Counted from the stretch's first letter, positions 45,816 through 56,860 are shown. The stretch: DNA of 64,000 nucleotides from Sternotherus odoratus (GCA_032164245.1 JAVMKO010000003.1:36637890-36701889); one strand, 5' to 3'. A program made the numbers and translations. The notes: a model not told the origin generated them from the letters alone.

Positions 45816-46954
45816 CTATGGTTTTTGTGCAAAAAAGAGACTTTTTCCGCTTTAAATGGCAGGCGAAGACAGAGCCTAGATCACACATTAACAGCAGAAG
45901 CATAGTAGCAGTCAATGGAGGGACTATAGCACATACTATGTATACTGATAGCAGCCTAAATCTTGGAAGAGGAAGGCAGCTGCATCTTACATTAGCCTGG
46001 AGTCTTCATGTTGTTTTCATCTTCTACTTCATATGCAATATACTACAGTGATCAAATATGTAGCTTTGCACAACTATAATTAAAATATCTCAGGACATTT
46101 AAAACCATTGGGAGCACTTCTCTTGTTATAGAACACAGGCTCTAAAAGCTCCACTATATTGTCACATCTGAGGTTTTGTAGTAGAATGTAATGAGGTAGC
46201 AGAAGCCTTTTTTACTCCCACAGTATAGACTTCAGACTCTCTTTCTTAAATTTAATCTTTGGTATGGATTTGTGGTGCACTTGTAAATTCTAGTCAAATC
46301 CCTCTTGAGATTTCCCTGTAAGCCATTTTCTCTGGACTTGTAAATATTTTCTGGGAAAATTTGCATTCTTCCCAAATAATCTATTTCTCTTTATTGTGCT
46401 CCCCTTGAAGAGAGTGAAGTTTTTTGGCATTCTGTGTGAATAATGGCCGCAATCCACAATGTATCTCCTCACCAAACTTTAAACTCAATGCAATCAACCC
46501 ACTTAGAAACAGCCTTATGATGGATTCATTTGATAGAGCTGCAGCACATCTTCTAAAGAGGCACAGCATGGTAACTCATTTTAGTTTTCAAGCTTTTGCT
46601 GACACTATGTGGCAAAGATGAAAACAGCAGTCACTTTGAACTGAGTTCCTTTTCTTTTTGTAAAATCAAAAACTAAGAGCAAAAAAAACAACCTTGCACT
46701 GACGATTTGAGTGGAGTATTTACAGATTGGGTAGGATTGTGGTTCACTTACTTATTCCTTTCCCTACCTTTTTTCTCTCCTTTTTGAAACTTTATTCCTC
46801 TCATCTTTTTCCCCATCTTAAACTCTCTTACCTCTTCACTTTCTCTCTCAACTCTTTCTTTTGCACTTCAATGTGTGTAGAGCTGCGTGAAAGACTTGTA
46901 TGTAACATTAAATCATGATTTGTTCAGGGATCCTTTTATTGTTTCAATCATCAT

Positions 46955-47561
46955 CAGGGATCCTAGTTTTGCATGATAAAAACCCCAAAATTCTCTGATT
47001 TAAAAACCCCATAAAAATCCATGTTTTCTGCGATTAAAATGAAATGCTTAACTTTACTTTCGCTCACCATGGTATATATAAGTATAAATTGAACCCCAAT
47101 GTTTTATTGCTATACAGTAGAATCCCATTTATCTGAGCCTCCATTATCCTGTTTTCCATGTTAACCAAACCACCTGCTGCCTGGGTACTCACAGTGGCTG
47201 GGGCTCCAGTAGTCAGCCCCAGGGTTCTGGTTTGACCGCCCGAGCCTATTCCCTGCTCCCCATCTTAAAATAAGGATAAAAAGCTTTTTGCCAATTCCCT
47301 GATTATCCCAATTTTTGACTGTCTGATCTGACCCTGGTCCCAATTCGACTGGATGAATGGGGCTCCACTATAAATGTAAAGCACATTCAAAAATCAGCCT
47401 CAAGAGAGGAGGTTGCGTGCATTGAATAAGTGTAAATTTCAGTAAAATTTAGTTAATAGTTCATATGTTGTTGTTTTTTCACAAAATGTAAAACCTAAAG
47501 ATTCTCTGTAAAAATGCAAATTCCATATTGTTCCATGGCAAATGGATTTCTAGGATCCCTG
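46955..47561. mobile_element. hAT-like element with perfect 8-bp duplication, hosting a nested element
   Basis: The ends CAGGGATCCTAG (46955-46966) and CTAGGATCCCTG (47550-47561) are perfect 12-bp inverted repeats. The flanks are the exact 8-bp repeat ATCATCAT (46947-46954, 47562-47569), which is the hAT target size. Subterminal AT-rich blocks repeat AAAACCCC and AAATTTAG-like motifs. It was later split by the pogo-like element at 47115-47370. Non-autonomous. Confidence 0.85.
47115..47370. mobile_element. pogo/Tigger-like MITE nested in the hAT element
   Basis: Left end CAGTAGAATCCCATTTATCT and right end GATGAATGGGGCTCCACTA are imperfect inverted repeats with a TA on each outer side (47113-47114, 47371-47372). 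The GC-rich interior has no transposase. Being inside 46955-47561, it is the younger of the two. Confidence 0.7.
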
Positions 47562-48314
47562 ATCATCATCTGCCAAAGTCCAAACAAATTAGGTAGAGTT
47601 GGACTGATTCTTATTGCCTAGCTGGTACCCCCATCTCCCCAAACAGGACCCTTCCAAATCTTTACTCATCTATAGGCCCCATATACCTTTCATCTGCATA
47701 CTATTTGGGTTGATTATCTGTGCCATTCCCTAGAAATTCCTTGCCCAGGGTTTTCAGGGAGGCCAGGGAGACCTTGTACTTTGAGGTTGCTACAGAGTAG
47801 GATCTATTCTCATCCAACTCCAGAATCCTTGGGGACAGAAGCCACTGGTTTCCCCACCCCACTCCTCAGTTGGAGGGGTGACAAAGATATGCTCTCTCAG
47901 CTGTACAACCAGCCATACACTGCAGTAGGGACAGATAGCATTGCCTAATTCATACCAAACTAGCTTTGGCGTTTTCAAGGATTTCACTTCCCTAGCATAC
48001 CACTTTGAGGATTATATGGGTGTAAATGGTCCAGTCTGCTTGTAGATCTGGCTGCAGTGGATTGGGAAGAAGTCCCCCTATCTATTGGTTATAGCCTCTC
48101 TAGGGCACATCTAACAGAGAACATCACCATACACTTGAGCAGATGGGCAATGACATTTCAGTCAGGAGCAGAGAGCATTTGAGAGGACAGACACCAGTTT
48201 AGTGTATTGCTATGTATATGTAATGTATCTTTTTTCCAGAGGCTTTTCATTACAACTTCCTATCACACAAGCTAGTTTCCCAAGGGTAGATTGCTGGGGA
48301 TCTTGTTAACTGTT

Positions 48315-48432
48315 ATGTTAATGTCTGAAGGCCCCATTCAGGGTCCCATCAGGCTAGGCACCATGCAAACATAGAAAGGAAGATGATCTTTGCCCAAAGA
48401 ATTTACAGACTAAAAAGACAAGGTGGACAAAT
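48315..48432 (-). mobile_element. Tail of a MIR-like amniote SINE
   Basis: CATCAGGCTAGGCACCATGC, then AAACATAGAAAGGAAG, then TTTGCCCAAAGAATTTACAG and ACTAAAAAGACAAGG form the reverse complement of the tail seen at the 3' end of 7146-7404. The call is by similarity of phrase order. A shorter trace may lie near 28650-28697. Confidence 0.5.
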
Positions 48433-48566
48433 AGACAAACAATCTCTAAGCAATTTGTCAGAGGTTCAGAGGTTGTGGAGTACAATGTATCCCCACTTTG
48501 CTGGGTTACATTTATTTTTGTTTAAGGGAAATAACAAAACAAAGGTAAAACTCGTATAGCCTGGAG

Positions 48567-48914
48567 CAGGAGTTTGAAACTTTTTTTTCTTTCGGAGGTC
48601 CCCGTAACATGCTATAAAAACTCCCTGGACCACCTGTGCCCAAAAACAACTGGTTTTCTGCCACAACAAAAGGCTGGGGCAGCATTAGCAGCTAGCAAGC
48701 TGAACAATTGCCCATGCCACAGAGCCCCCTGTGGAGCGATGATGCTCATGCTTTGGCTTCAGCCCCAAGTGGTAGGGCTCAGGGTCCCAGGCTTCAGCCT
48801 CATGCAGTGGGACTTCAGCTTTCTGCCCTAGGCCGCAGCAAGTCTAATGTTGGCCATACATGGAGGATCCTCCAAGACCTGTTTGCAGTCCCAGACCCTG
48901 ATTGAGAATCAGTG
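48567..48914. mobile_element. hAT-like element
   Basis: Starts CAGGAGTTTGAAACTTTTTT and ends ATTGAGAATCAGTG, a decayed hAT-type pair. The interior CTTTGGCTTCAGCCCCAAGT with GGCCGCAGCAAGTCTAATG resembles the inner part of the elements at 3831-4102 and 4690-4933, so it is a related family member. Non-coding. Confidence 0.65.
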
Positions 48915-49972
48915 ACCTAGAATATCTTGAGCCTTGGTGTTAACACCAGTTAATCTGAAGTGGTGTCAGCAACAATCGTATAAATTTGCATCATTTCTCT
49001 AGTGTGAATAAGGCTCACGAGAGAGCATAGTGTGCATCTCCCCTGTAATCTGCTGCATCTCCTCTGCCATAATCTTCATGGTTATCAGCTACAGCTACCA
49101 CAAATAGTCATATTATGAATCAGGTAAAAATGGTTATTTTTGTAACTTACGCTAAATCACAGGAATAAGAAATACTCTCACTCAGGACTGTGTTCTCCTT
49201 TAACCTGCGGTCTGAATGCTGTGTTTTAGTGAGTTCAGGACTAAAACTCTGAAACCCTGCTTTGATTATTGGGAGAGTTCAGATTCAGATCTGGACTTCT
49301 CATCTAGCTAATATATCTAAATTGGCAAAACACTGAATCCCTGAAATTAAGGAAAGTTTGAATCCAGCTTGATATTTGAAGACATGATCCATCTCTTCTC
49401 AGGACAGAACATTCTATGTACCAAGGATTAATAAATTTGCCATTGCGGTAAAATTGTTGAGGTGGTGGATTGTGGCACTTTAGGAGTCAGTTTCAAAAGA
49501 GCGAATGGAAATCTTTTTAACACTTGAGAAATCAAAAATATTCAGAAACCCAGTTTCTTAGGGTTTTATGTCCTAGGTTATTACACAAAGCTATTTTTTC
49601 TCAAGTTTATATCCACAACTTCAATTTTTACTTTGCTAGCTGACTGACTTATTGATTTACTGCACTCAGATGTAGTCAGAGTGATTTGCGTGGTTTATAA
49701 AGCTTTACAATTTGGATCAATAGGAAAAACAAACTAATTTCTGCAAGCCTTGTACTGCATAAAATTTACTGCATGCTGTTGTACCTGTAATAACATAAAT
49801 AAAATATATTTGTCTACATTTCCTAAACTGTAGCCTGTGGAGAATTTAACACTTTCTTCACAAAATGTTTCTGCATCCTCTAATTACCAGTTGCTCCTAT
49901 AAAGTATCATCCCATTGAAGTGTTCCTTCCACATGTTGTTTCAAAAGTACTAACCCTTCTTTGCAAATTCAG

Positions 49973-50151
49973 TTTGTATTGCAGTGTGGAAGAATCATCA
50001 CATGCGGACAGTTACCAACTACTTCATAGTGAACCTCTCTCTGGCTGATGTTCTTGTCACAATCACTTGTCTTCCAGCTACATTAGTAGTGGATATCACT
50101 GAAACTTGGTTCTTTGGCCAGACCCTCTGCAAGGTGATCCCCTATTTGCAG
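49973..50151 (+). CDS. HCRTR2: Orexin receptor type 2, exon 2
   Basis: Completes codon 76 and encodes residues to Gln135: the end of TM1, intracellular loop 1 (WKNHHMRTVTNYF), TM2 with the conserved LSLAD sodium-site aspartate, extracellular loop 1 (ITETWFFGQ) and TM3 up to PYLQ. The cysteine in GQTLCK is the TM3 partner of the class A disulfide to loop 2. Gln135, last codon of the exon, corresponds to human Gln134, a ligand- and antagonist-contact residue. I chose the acceptor at 49971-49972 because it restores VCIAVWKN, matching the family VCVAVWKN; a second AG at 49983-49984 would drop four residues in frame. The donor is GTATTG at 50152, weaker than the others. The exon is 179 bp, phase 1 in and phase 0 out. 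Confidence 0.97.
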
Positions 50152-50194
50152 GTATTGTTCACCGAACCACTGTTGTTGTCAAAAAAGGACCAGT

Positions 50195-50245
50195 ACAGTA
50201 GAATCTGCTTAATTGGGACTTCCTAATGCGGGGGGGGGGGGGGGG
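50195..50245 (+). repeat. pogo-like terminus plus a G16 run next to exon 2
   Basis: TACAGTAGAATCTGCTTAAT resembles the left end of the pogo-like elements at 47115 and 61362. It breaks off into TAATGC followed by 16 consecutive G (50230-50245) and then more G-rich bases. It lies 43-94 bp downstream of the exon 2 donor. No matching right end was seen. Confidence 0.6.
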
Positions 50246-50769
50246 TTTGAGGGGGGATTGACATTGTGATTTAAGGGCTACTCCACTTCCAAATGCCCAT
50301 CTACATATAATTAAACAAAATATTTTGCTGAATAACTATTACTCTCAGTATTTTCTCTTTTTTGGGCAATAAACACACTGGGACAGATTCTGTGATCCTC
50401 TTCACCTTGTGTAGCCATCTACATCCATGCAAAGTGGACATAAAACATTAAAATATCAGAACAGTGATATTTGCATGGGCCTAATGACTACCCAAGGAGC
50501 CGGGTAGTCATTAGGCCCTCTGTAGTTAGAAAGTGGAGTTCAGAATTCCGTACGCCTTACTAAGAGCTATGAAGAAATAGCCAAACGTCCACACGGGCAG
50601 CAGAAATTGTTTAAACACTCCCAGTTAAGCATCAGTCATTGCCATTCATAATTATTAGGTTAAATCAGTTCTGAGGCTCTTTCCTGTGAAATGATTAACA
50701 ACTCTGCCTTCCTTTCCTTATCAGATTGGATGGGCAAACTGGGCATTTCCAGTATGGTAAATCTTTGGA

Positions 50770-50850
50770 CCTTTTCACTGGTGTAAATCCAAAATAACTC
50801 CATTGAAATCTGCGTTTACAGGGGTGTAACTGAGGTCAGAATCAATCCCC
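50770..50850. repeat. Palindromic amniote MITE-like repeat
   Basis: TCACTGGTGTAAATCCAAAA, then TAACTCCATTGAAATC, then TTACAGGGGTGTAACTGAGG and TCAGAATCAATCCC follow the palindromic small repeat also represented at 28037-28138. The left end is not clear. Confidence 0.55.
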
Positions 50851-51439
50851 CCAGTGCACACAATATTCCAAAGGGAGCTGCATGGTCCATAGTAATGGCC
50901 CGGTATAATAATGCTACAAATTAATCCATGAATGTGTGTTGTCCTCTGCACCACTGCATGGAATCAGAATTGCCCACCTTATTTCAGAGCCACAACACTG
51001 CTATAGGTATAGGAGTTTGTTGTTGGTACATTAACTGTTGGCCTGCACCTGGTTTGGATGACCCCACTGAATGCAGAAAGGATGTGAAACTGTCACCCAG
51101 TGTATTGAGCAGAAGAAAATGAACAACTGTTTATCATTTGTAGCCAGTGGAAAAATACAATGATCCTATTTTTATCAACTGCAAATGGATTTTTTTACGT
51201 GACTGTGATTTCCCATTGTCTTTGTGAAAACTGGGAAGACACAATGATGATACAGTTTCATAGCACATCAAATGAGCTAATGTCTCCTACAAAGCAAGAT
51301 GTACTTAGTGGGTTTAAGGCTTTATTTTCATATTCAAAAATAAACACTTTTACAAATAATGCTTTCAAAGTCTAAGATGGATGAGTTTGTTCATAGGAGG
51401 CCTGATTCTGTCACACTTATTCCAACTGAGTGGTCTGTG

Positions 51440-51660
51440 AGTTGTCCTCTTGATTTCAGTGGGATTATGCACAAATTGGCTTGTTAGAACTGACCCCTCA
51501 CTTGGTAAGGCAACTCCCATCTTTTCACATGCTGTGTATTTATACTGCTCTACTGTATTTTCCACTCCATGCCTCTGATGAAGTGGGTTCTAGCTCATGA
51601 AAGCTTATGCCCAAATAAATTTGATAGTCTCTAAAGTGCCACAAGGACTCCTCATTGTTT
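51440..51660 (+). mobile_element. Penelope-like tail repeat with hammerhead-like core
   Basis: Contains TTGGTAAGGCAACTCCCATC, then ATTTATACTGCTCTACTGTA, then CTCTGATGAAGTGGGTTCTA and CATGAAAGCTTATGCCCAAA, then TAGTCTCTAAAGTGCCACAA. The core CTGATGA...GAAA is exact here, with a potential stem GTGGG/CTCAT that is partly broken in this copy. It shares the AAAGCTTATGC and AAGGTGCCAC phrases with 27575-27667 and 56713-56860. Target duplication not resolved. Confidence 0.6.
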
Positions 51661-51876
51661 TTTCTGAGAATGAGCTAGGCCTGAGTCTGCCAGCCCATGT
51701 GAATTTTATGACAAGGGATATAAAAATGGATTTGTTTTTCTTGGAAGAATCACTATTTAACAGCCTCTGCTTATTGGATATCAACTATAAATAGATTTCT
51801 GATGGTGTTGAAAATATAAATTGTATTCAAAGTTAAAAATTAGAAAACTTTACACAGTGTTTCCTTGTTTCCTTAG

Positions 51877-52120
51877 ACTGTGTCAGTCTCTGTGTCTGTA
51901 CTAACACTTAGCTGCATCGCTTTGGATCGCTGGTATGCAATTTGTCACCCTTTGATGTTTAAAAGCACAGCCAAGAGGGCAAGGAATAGCATTATCGTTA
52001 TCTGGATTGTGTCCTGCATTATAATGATTCCTCAGGCAATTGTCATGGAGTGCAGCAGTGTGTTCCCAGGATTAGCTAACAAAACCATCTTATTTACAGT
52101 TTGTGATGAGCAGTGGGGAG
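51877..52120 (+). CDS. HCRTR2: Orexin receptor type 2, exon 3
   Basis: Encodes residues 136-216 plus one base of codon 217: the rest of TM3 (TVSVSVSVLTLSCIALDRW), intracellular loop 2, TM4 and most of extracellular loop 2. The G-protein-coupling motif is DRW in place of the usual DRY, as is normal for orexin receptors. Loop 2 keeps the NKT sequon and the cysteine of TVCDEQWGG. ICHPLMFKSTAKRARNS is the conserved loop-2 basic segment. The acceptor is a clean pyrimidine tract ending TTAG at 51876 and the donor is GTAAGT at 52121. The exon is 244 bp, phase 0 in and phase 1 out, and joins in frame to exons 2 and 4. Confidence 0.97.
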
Positions 52121-52810
52121 GTAAGTGTGTTATTGATCATAAGAATGGAACTTATACTGCCAGGATATAATGACAATAGCTTGGCATGTTAATATACAGT
52201 AGGGCTGTATCCGCATATCACAATGCTTTTAAGCTCTTTCTTAATTATATGGTGGTTCTTGAAACTACTGGTTTTCAGAAACTGTTACACTCCATCTTCC
52301 TCTGCCTTGCTAATGTTCAAAGTCAATTGAAAGCCAAGTTCCGATGGATGTGCAATAAGAGGCTCTCTGTGTTTTGACCATGTTAATGTTCTCCACTGGA
52401 ACAAATGTTCCCATCCTGTAATGCTTATACTTATATAACTCCTATTGATCAAAGGAACGTCGAGGTGTACAAGGACCACAGAAATCAGGCCTGCAGGATT
52501 TATCTCCAAAGAATAGACCATTGGTCCATTTTCCTGGAACCCTGATTTTGGCAGTTGTCTGCATTATATAAATTCCTCAGAAATCTCCAGAATTACCATT
52601 CAAATTGCATGCAACTAGAGAATTTATAAACCTGCCAACAATATAGGAAGCAGTTCATTCCACATTGGAAATTTGGCCTGGACAGCATTACTAATGTTAT
52701 TTGGAAAACATGATCTATTACAAATGATTACATCCAAAAAGTACAAATCAGTTCTTCCAGATTAGTCTTGCATTGTGCAGTGCTGGAATTTGTGCTACTT
52801 TTATGTAGTC

Positions 52811-52930
52811 AAGCATCAGAGAGGTAGTCCTGTTAGTCTGGAATTGCAGAAGTGACAAAGATTCCTGTGGCACCTTAAAGACTAACTAAATTTAGTTAGT
52901 CTTTAAGGTGCCATAGGACTCTTTTTGTCA
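52811..52930. mobile_element. Fold-back Penelope-like tail repeat with 16-bp duplication
   Basis: Flanked by CTACTTTTATGTAGTC (52795-52810) and CTACTTTCATGTAGTC (52931-52946), which agree at 15 of 16 positions. The insert begins AAGCATCAGAGAGGTAGTCC. It then holds two opposed copies of the tail: AGTGACAAAGATTCCTGTGG with GCACCTTAAAGACTAACTAA (52851-52890), followed by the complement TTTAGTTAGTCTTTAAGGTG and onward (52891-52932). The arms meet with no loop, so a 40-bp perfect-class hairpin is possible. Confidence 0.8.
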
Positions 52931-53614
52931 CTACTTTCATGTAGTCTGACTTCCTGTTACAGTTAGTCCTGATAACTTCCTTGAACTATTGGGGGTCAAC
53001 TCTGGTGGTCCTGGAATAATTCTAGCACTAATCATGCATGTGAGTTGCACACTGGGACTCTGACACTGTATACAATCACCACCATAATAATACCATTATT
53101 CACACTCAGGAAAGTAATGCCAGGATTGCCAAGACATGTAGCTAAAAGAAACTTGGTTAACAGCCTCAAGTCGCATTAAAATACAGTCAGATTCACTCTC
53201 AAGGTTGTGGGTTTTTTTAAAGCAGTCCATCACTGTGATCAGTTTTGTTACATTGTAATCAGCTTGTGTTGTCCAGTATTAATGCCTAAGGTTGTGTAAA
53301 GTAACCAATTACGTTAACTGATGAGGGCTCTCTGATGTGATGTTTTGAAGGCATTTAATGCTGTGTTTGCCATGGTGCTAAGCAGGTTGAAGTCTCAGTA
53401 TACCAAACCCTGCACCTTGTTTGAAACCGTTTAATGTTGGAGAGTGGCAGGTTGACTCGTTGGGCCCACTCATTCCATCAAAATGAATACAACAGTCCCT
53501 GTCTCTTGTGTATGCAGGGCCTTTGGAGGGCCATGGTGTGTTTAGTATGTTGTTGATACCAACTCCAGTTCTCTATCTCCTCCAACCCAGCCATTCCTCT
53601 TGAATGTCTTATCC

Positions 53615-53720
53615 AGAGTGGCAGAGTGGAGAGCTGGCTGGCTCAATCCAGATAAAACTGAAGTGAGTTTCGTAGTGAGAGTGAAATGTCCAACAGGTGT
53701 GGCATGAATGATACCAGCAC
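53615..53720 (+). mobile_element. Possible L2-like LINE reverse transcriptase trace
   Basis: GTGGAGAGCTGGCTGGCTCA followed by ATCCAGATAAAACTGAAGTG can be read, with interruptions, like the WLxxNxLxLNPDKTEV region of CR1/L2-group reverse transcriptases. Very diverged; a weak call. Confidence 0.4.
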
Positions 53721-55489
53721 TTTTAACTGAGGGAGAAGGCCTATCATTTCTTACTAGCTTTCTCCATCTGAGGACATTTTTGGAAATATTTATCTCACTG
53801 GGAGAGTCTAATTGTTACTTATAATTTCAGACCTATCCTAATCCGTGACTTTCTCTCTTCAAGTTTAGATCTACAGGTTAAATCAACCCAGAAATAGAAA
53901 ATAATTACATAAGTTATCTTGCCAGCAGCATGGGATGCCAGTGTTCCAGGATCTATATTGGCAGATTGTTGGTTTACATGGGGCAACATCAAGAAGTCTG
54001 CTGGAATTCTGATGTCCAAAATGAAATTGACAAATATGAATCTAAGGAGTAGAAAAGTTTCAGCAGCATCCGTAGCTTGTTTTCAAGGGACCCGGAAATG
54101 TAAAAATGAGGAGAACAATAATGAGTTGTTATAGGCTGATATGGATTGAAGAGAGGATTATATATGTATGTATAAGTGTGTGTATGTACACACATGCACA
54201 TGCAGGCATGGAACTTGGCCATGTCAGCTGAGGGCACACCTCTGTCACTGATCTGCTACAATTATGAATACACAACAAGGGCACATTACTTCAGATTTGA
54301 ATATGTCACCAACATTTGCATGCTGTAAATTCTGCAGTGGAGTACAAGGTGCAAGTGAACCCCTAGAATTATGTGTCACAGAGTTAAAGTTGTTGGCTAA
54401 AGACTGTATGTTTGATAATTCCAGAAATGATAATGTGTGGGGCAGACTTACCAAAAGTCCATGAAAAGCTGATAATCAGAGAGCTGAGCCACATCCTGTA
54501 ATATCACCCCTTGATCATCACCATTTCTATACACTATTTCTGTTCTCACCTGTTCTTCCTCCATTCCCATACTTCATTCCTCAAATCCAAACACCTTTCT
54601 TTCCATTCCCCAAACCTCCCCCTCCCCCCCCCCCCCCGACACACACCCACCCGTTGAGTGTTAGGTGGAGTGGGGTGAGACTCTGCATTGGTCACCAAGG
54701 ATCTTAGGTTTGGGATAAGCACATTTGACAAGTACCATCTCCTCATTCTACCGCCATGTATCCGTTTGAGTTTTTCCCCCTCTTTTCAAGAAAGGGGGTT
54801 AAGCATGGGGATGTTCTCTGTCTTCTTGGAGCGGGGACCACCACACCTGTGTACCCCTCCTTCCTGACCTGTAGTGGTGCATCTAAGATAAGGACTTTTT
54901 CTCTCCTCCTTGCTGTTCCCCCACCCCTAGCTTGTTTGGGAAGGGCTGAAGAATTGGGGTTTTCAGTTAGGCAGCTGAAATATCACCACTGATTTTTATG
55001 CATAACACCAATGGACGTTCCCACTCAGCCTCAGTCTGAGTATGGTGGCAGGGACTAAACCATCTGATAAATGACCAGCTTCCCAGACCAGTCCCGCCTC
55101 CTGCCTCTTGCAGTAATTACTAGACAGCTTGAAAGCTTTATTTTAGCTTGAAAGTTAAACAGATTCAAGCTTCTTAAATAAAAGTTCTGCAAAGCGCATT
55201 TCCCTGGGTGGAGGAGGGACACAAGTTTCCTTTGATGTTCAGCTGCTAGCACTTTGCTGGTGGCCGAACTTCAAAGGAGAACGCTGGCTTCTTCCTCCAA
55301 CCTGGCCCATAAGCGCTTTGTACTTAGCTGGCCTGCTTTAATGTTTCCATTTTAGTCAGACTGCTAAATTGGAAGCCATAAACTCCTGATGATACCTTGC
55401 TGCCTGCAGAGCTCTGCTGGGGCAGGTGACAGTGCCTTGGGAGCAGGAACAATCTATTCTCATCTTTCTCATTGACCTCCTGTGGTCTC

Positions 55490-55655
55490 ACTAAATCACA
55501 CAAACTTAATTTCCCCAGCTGTGAAAGGTGAATGATGGTATTTCACTATCCCACAGGAGTACTGTGGGGCTTAATTGATTTAAATTCATCATGTGTAAAG
55601 CATTTTTGAGATCATGGCAGCTAAACAAGTGCAAATTATCATGAACAATAAAATA
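55490..55655 (+). mobile_element. MIR-like SINE 3' part
   Basis: CTTAATTTCCCCAGCTGTGA, then GTATTTCACTATCCCACAGG, then GGGGCTTAATTGATTTAAAT and GTAAAGCATTTTTGAGATCA follow the MIR 3' region (TTTCCCCATCTGT... GTAAAGCGCTTTGAGATC pattern). Confidence 0.6.
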
Positions 55656-56712
55656 AATGTTCAAACTACTAGAGAAAAGGTGTTGATGGTATAATTGATG
55701 TGAGCTTCACAAACAAAAACATGCTAGGTACACTTATGGGGCTTGGCAGCTGGTAATAAAGGATACTCAAGACAGCATTAAAGTGGGCAAATTAAGCACT
55801 CAAAGGAAAGGAAACTCCATAAATTAAAATGACCATTCATCCTTAATTCTCCCTGATTCAGAGTAGTATCTTGAACCTGGGTCTTGCACCATCGAGACAA
55901 GTCTGCAATCCACCAAGTTATACAACCAGTGGTCACGCTTGTTCTCTCCCTATAGTTCCAGCAAAGGGAAGCTTTCTCTTTCTTTATATATTTATTCATG
56001 ACACAATGCAAAAGGTCTCATTTTAGAATGAAAACAAATCCTGAAATCTTTTGCAAAATGGAAGTCTTGTTTTCTGGCCCACCCTTCAGTATAACTTCTT
56101 TTACATAGATATGCTCTTTTCAGATATTAGTAAACATGCATTACTCATCTCAAAAATATATTATAAAAGAAACACAATTTGCTGATAGTTTTTCAACCAC
56201 CAAAATGTCACCCTTTTCACACATTATAGACACTGATACATGGTAAGTAACATATTGTGGGTTTTTAAAGTGCCCAGGGACCTCTTGGGGAAAAAAAAAC
56301 CTTCTCCTTTGTTTCAAAATCATTTGAAAGCTCTGAACAGAGATGAGACCTCTTGAACCCTACAACTCCTTGTCAAGCATGCCCAACGTGGAACACAAAT
56401 GTATTTACTTCTCTGAAACCTTCCAGTACTTATTCTTCCTCTGACTACAACCTAAAGCTACTTATTTATCAGGTGACACACACAATCTGGTTGCATGGTA
56501 AAGCGGAGGGGCACATGGGCACAGTTTCTGGAATAAATTCAATTTTGGTAATATATTGCATATTGAATAATCTGACCAGCAATATGTAATCTAAAGAGGA
56601 AACATTTTAATGATTGTGCTAGGGGACAGAGGTAAGGTAAGAGGCCAAAATTACTTTGTGAAATTTCCTGATTTTTGAGTTTCTGATTTCATTAATTCTA
56701 ACTGAATTATAG

Positions 56713-56860
56713 ACGTGAGAAAGAGTCCTGTGGCACTGCATCCGATGAAGTGGGTACTAGCCCATGAAAGCTTATGCTTCAATACTTTAGTTAGTCTTTG
56801 AGATGCCACAGGACTCTCTTTCACTTCTGCAATTCCAGACGAACATGGCTACCTCTCTGA
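56713..56860 (+). mobile_element. Fold-back Penelope-like tail repeat with exact 14-bp duplication
   Basis: Lies between identical copies of TAACTGAATTATAG (56699-56712, 56861-56874). It begins with an inverted piece of the tail (GTGAGAAAGAGTCCTGTGGC), then runs forward through GCATCCGATGAAGTGGGTAC, CTAGCCCATGAAAGCTTATG, TAGTTAGTCTTTGAGATGCC, ACAGGACTCTCTTTCACTTC and ends GAACATGGCTACCTCTCTGA. The hammerhead-like core is present, with a GUGGG/CCCAU stem. It lies 0.94 kb upstream of exon 4. Confidence 0.82.

Larger units (their letters stand above)
23690..49972 (+). other. HCRTR2: HCRTR2 intron 1 (26.3 kb)
   Basis: Runs from a consensus GTGAGT donor to an AG acceptor preceded by CCCTTCTTTGCAAATTC. 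It holds most of the mobile elements listed below. Long stretches with nothing I can name are 25741-26873, 30251-32575, 32747-33514, 34739-37229, 39140-40099, 42311-45138 and 47562-48314. A few of these (32747-33514, 43612-44330, 29528-30040) have a repeat-like texture without a family assignment. No nested gene is supported: all open frames inside are short, or arise from composition or from transposons. Confidence 0.9.
50152..51876 (+). other. HCRTR2: HCRTR2 intron 2 (1.7 kb)
   Basis: GTATTG donor to TTCCTTGTTTCCTTAG acceptor. It contains a pogo-like fragment and a G-run close to the donor, a palindromic MITE relative near 50770 and a Penelope-like tail repeat near 51440-51660. The 65- to 71-codon frames inside are chance. 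Confidence 0.9.
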
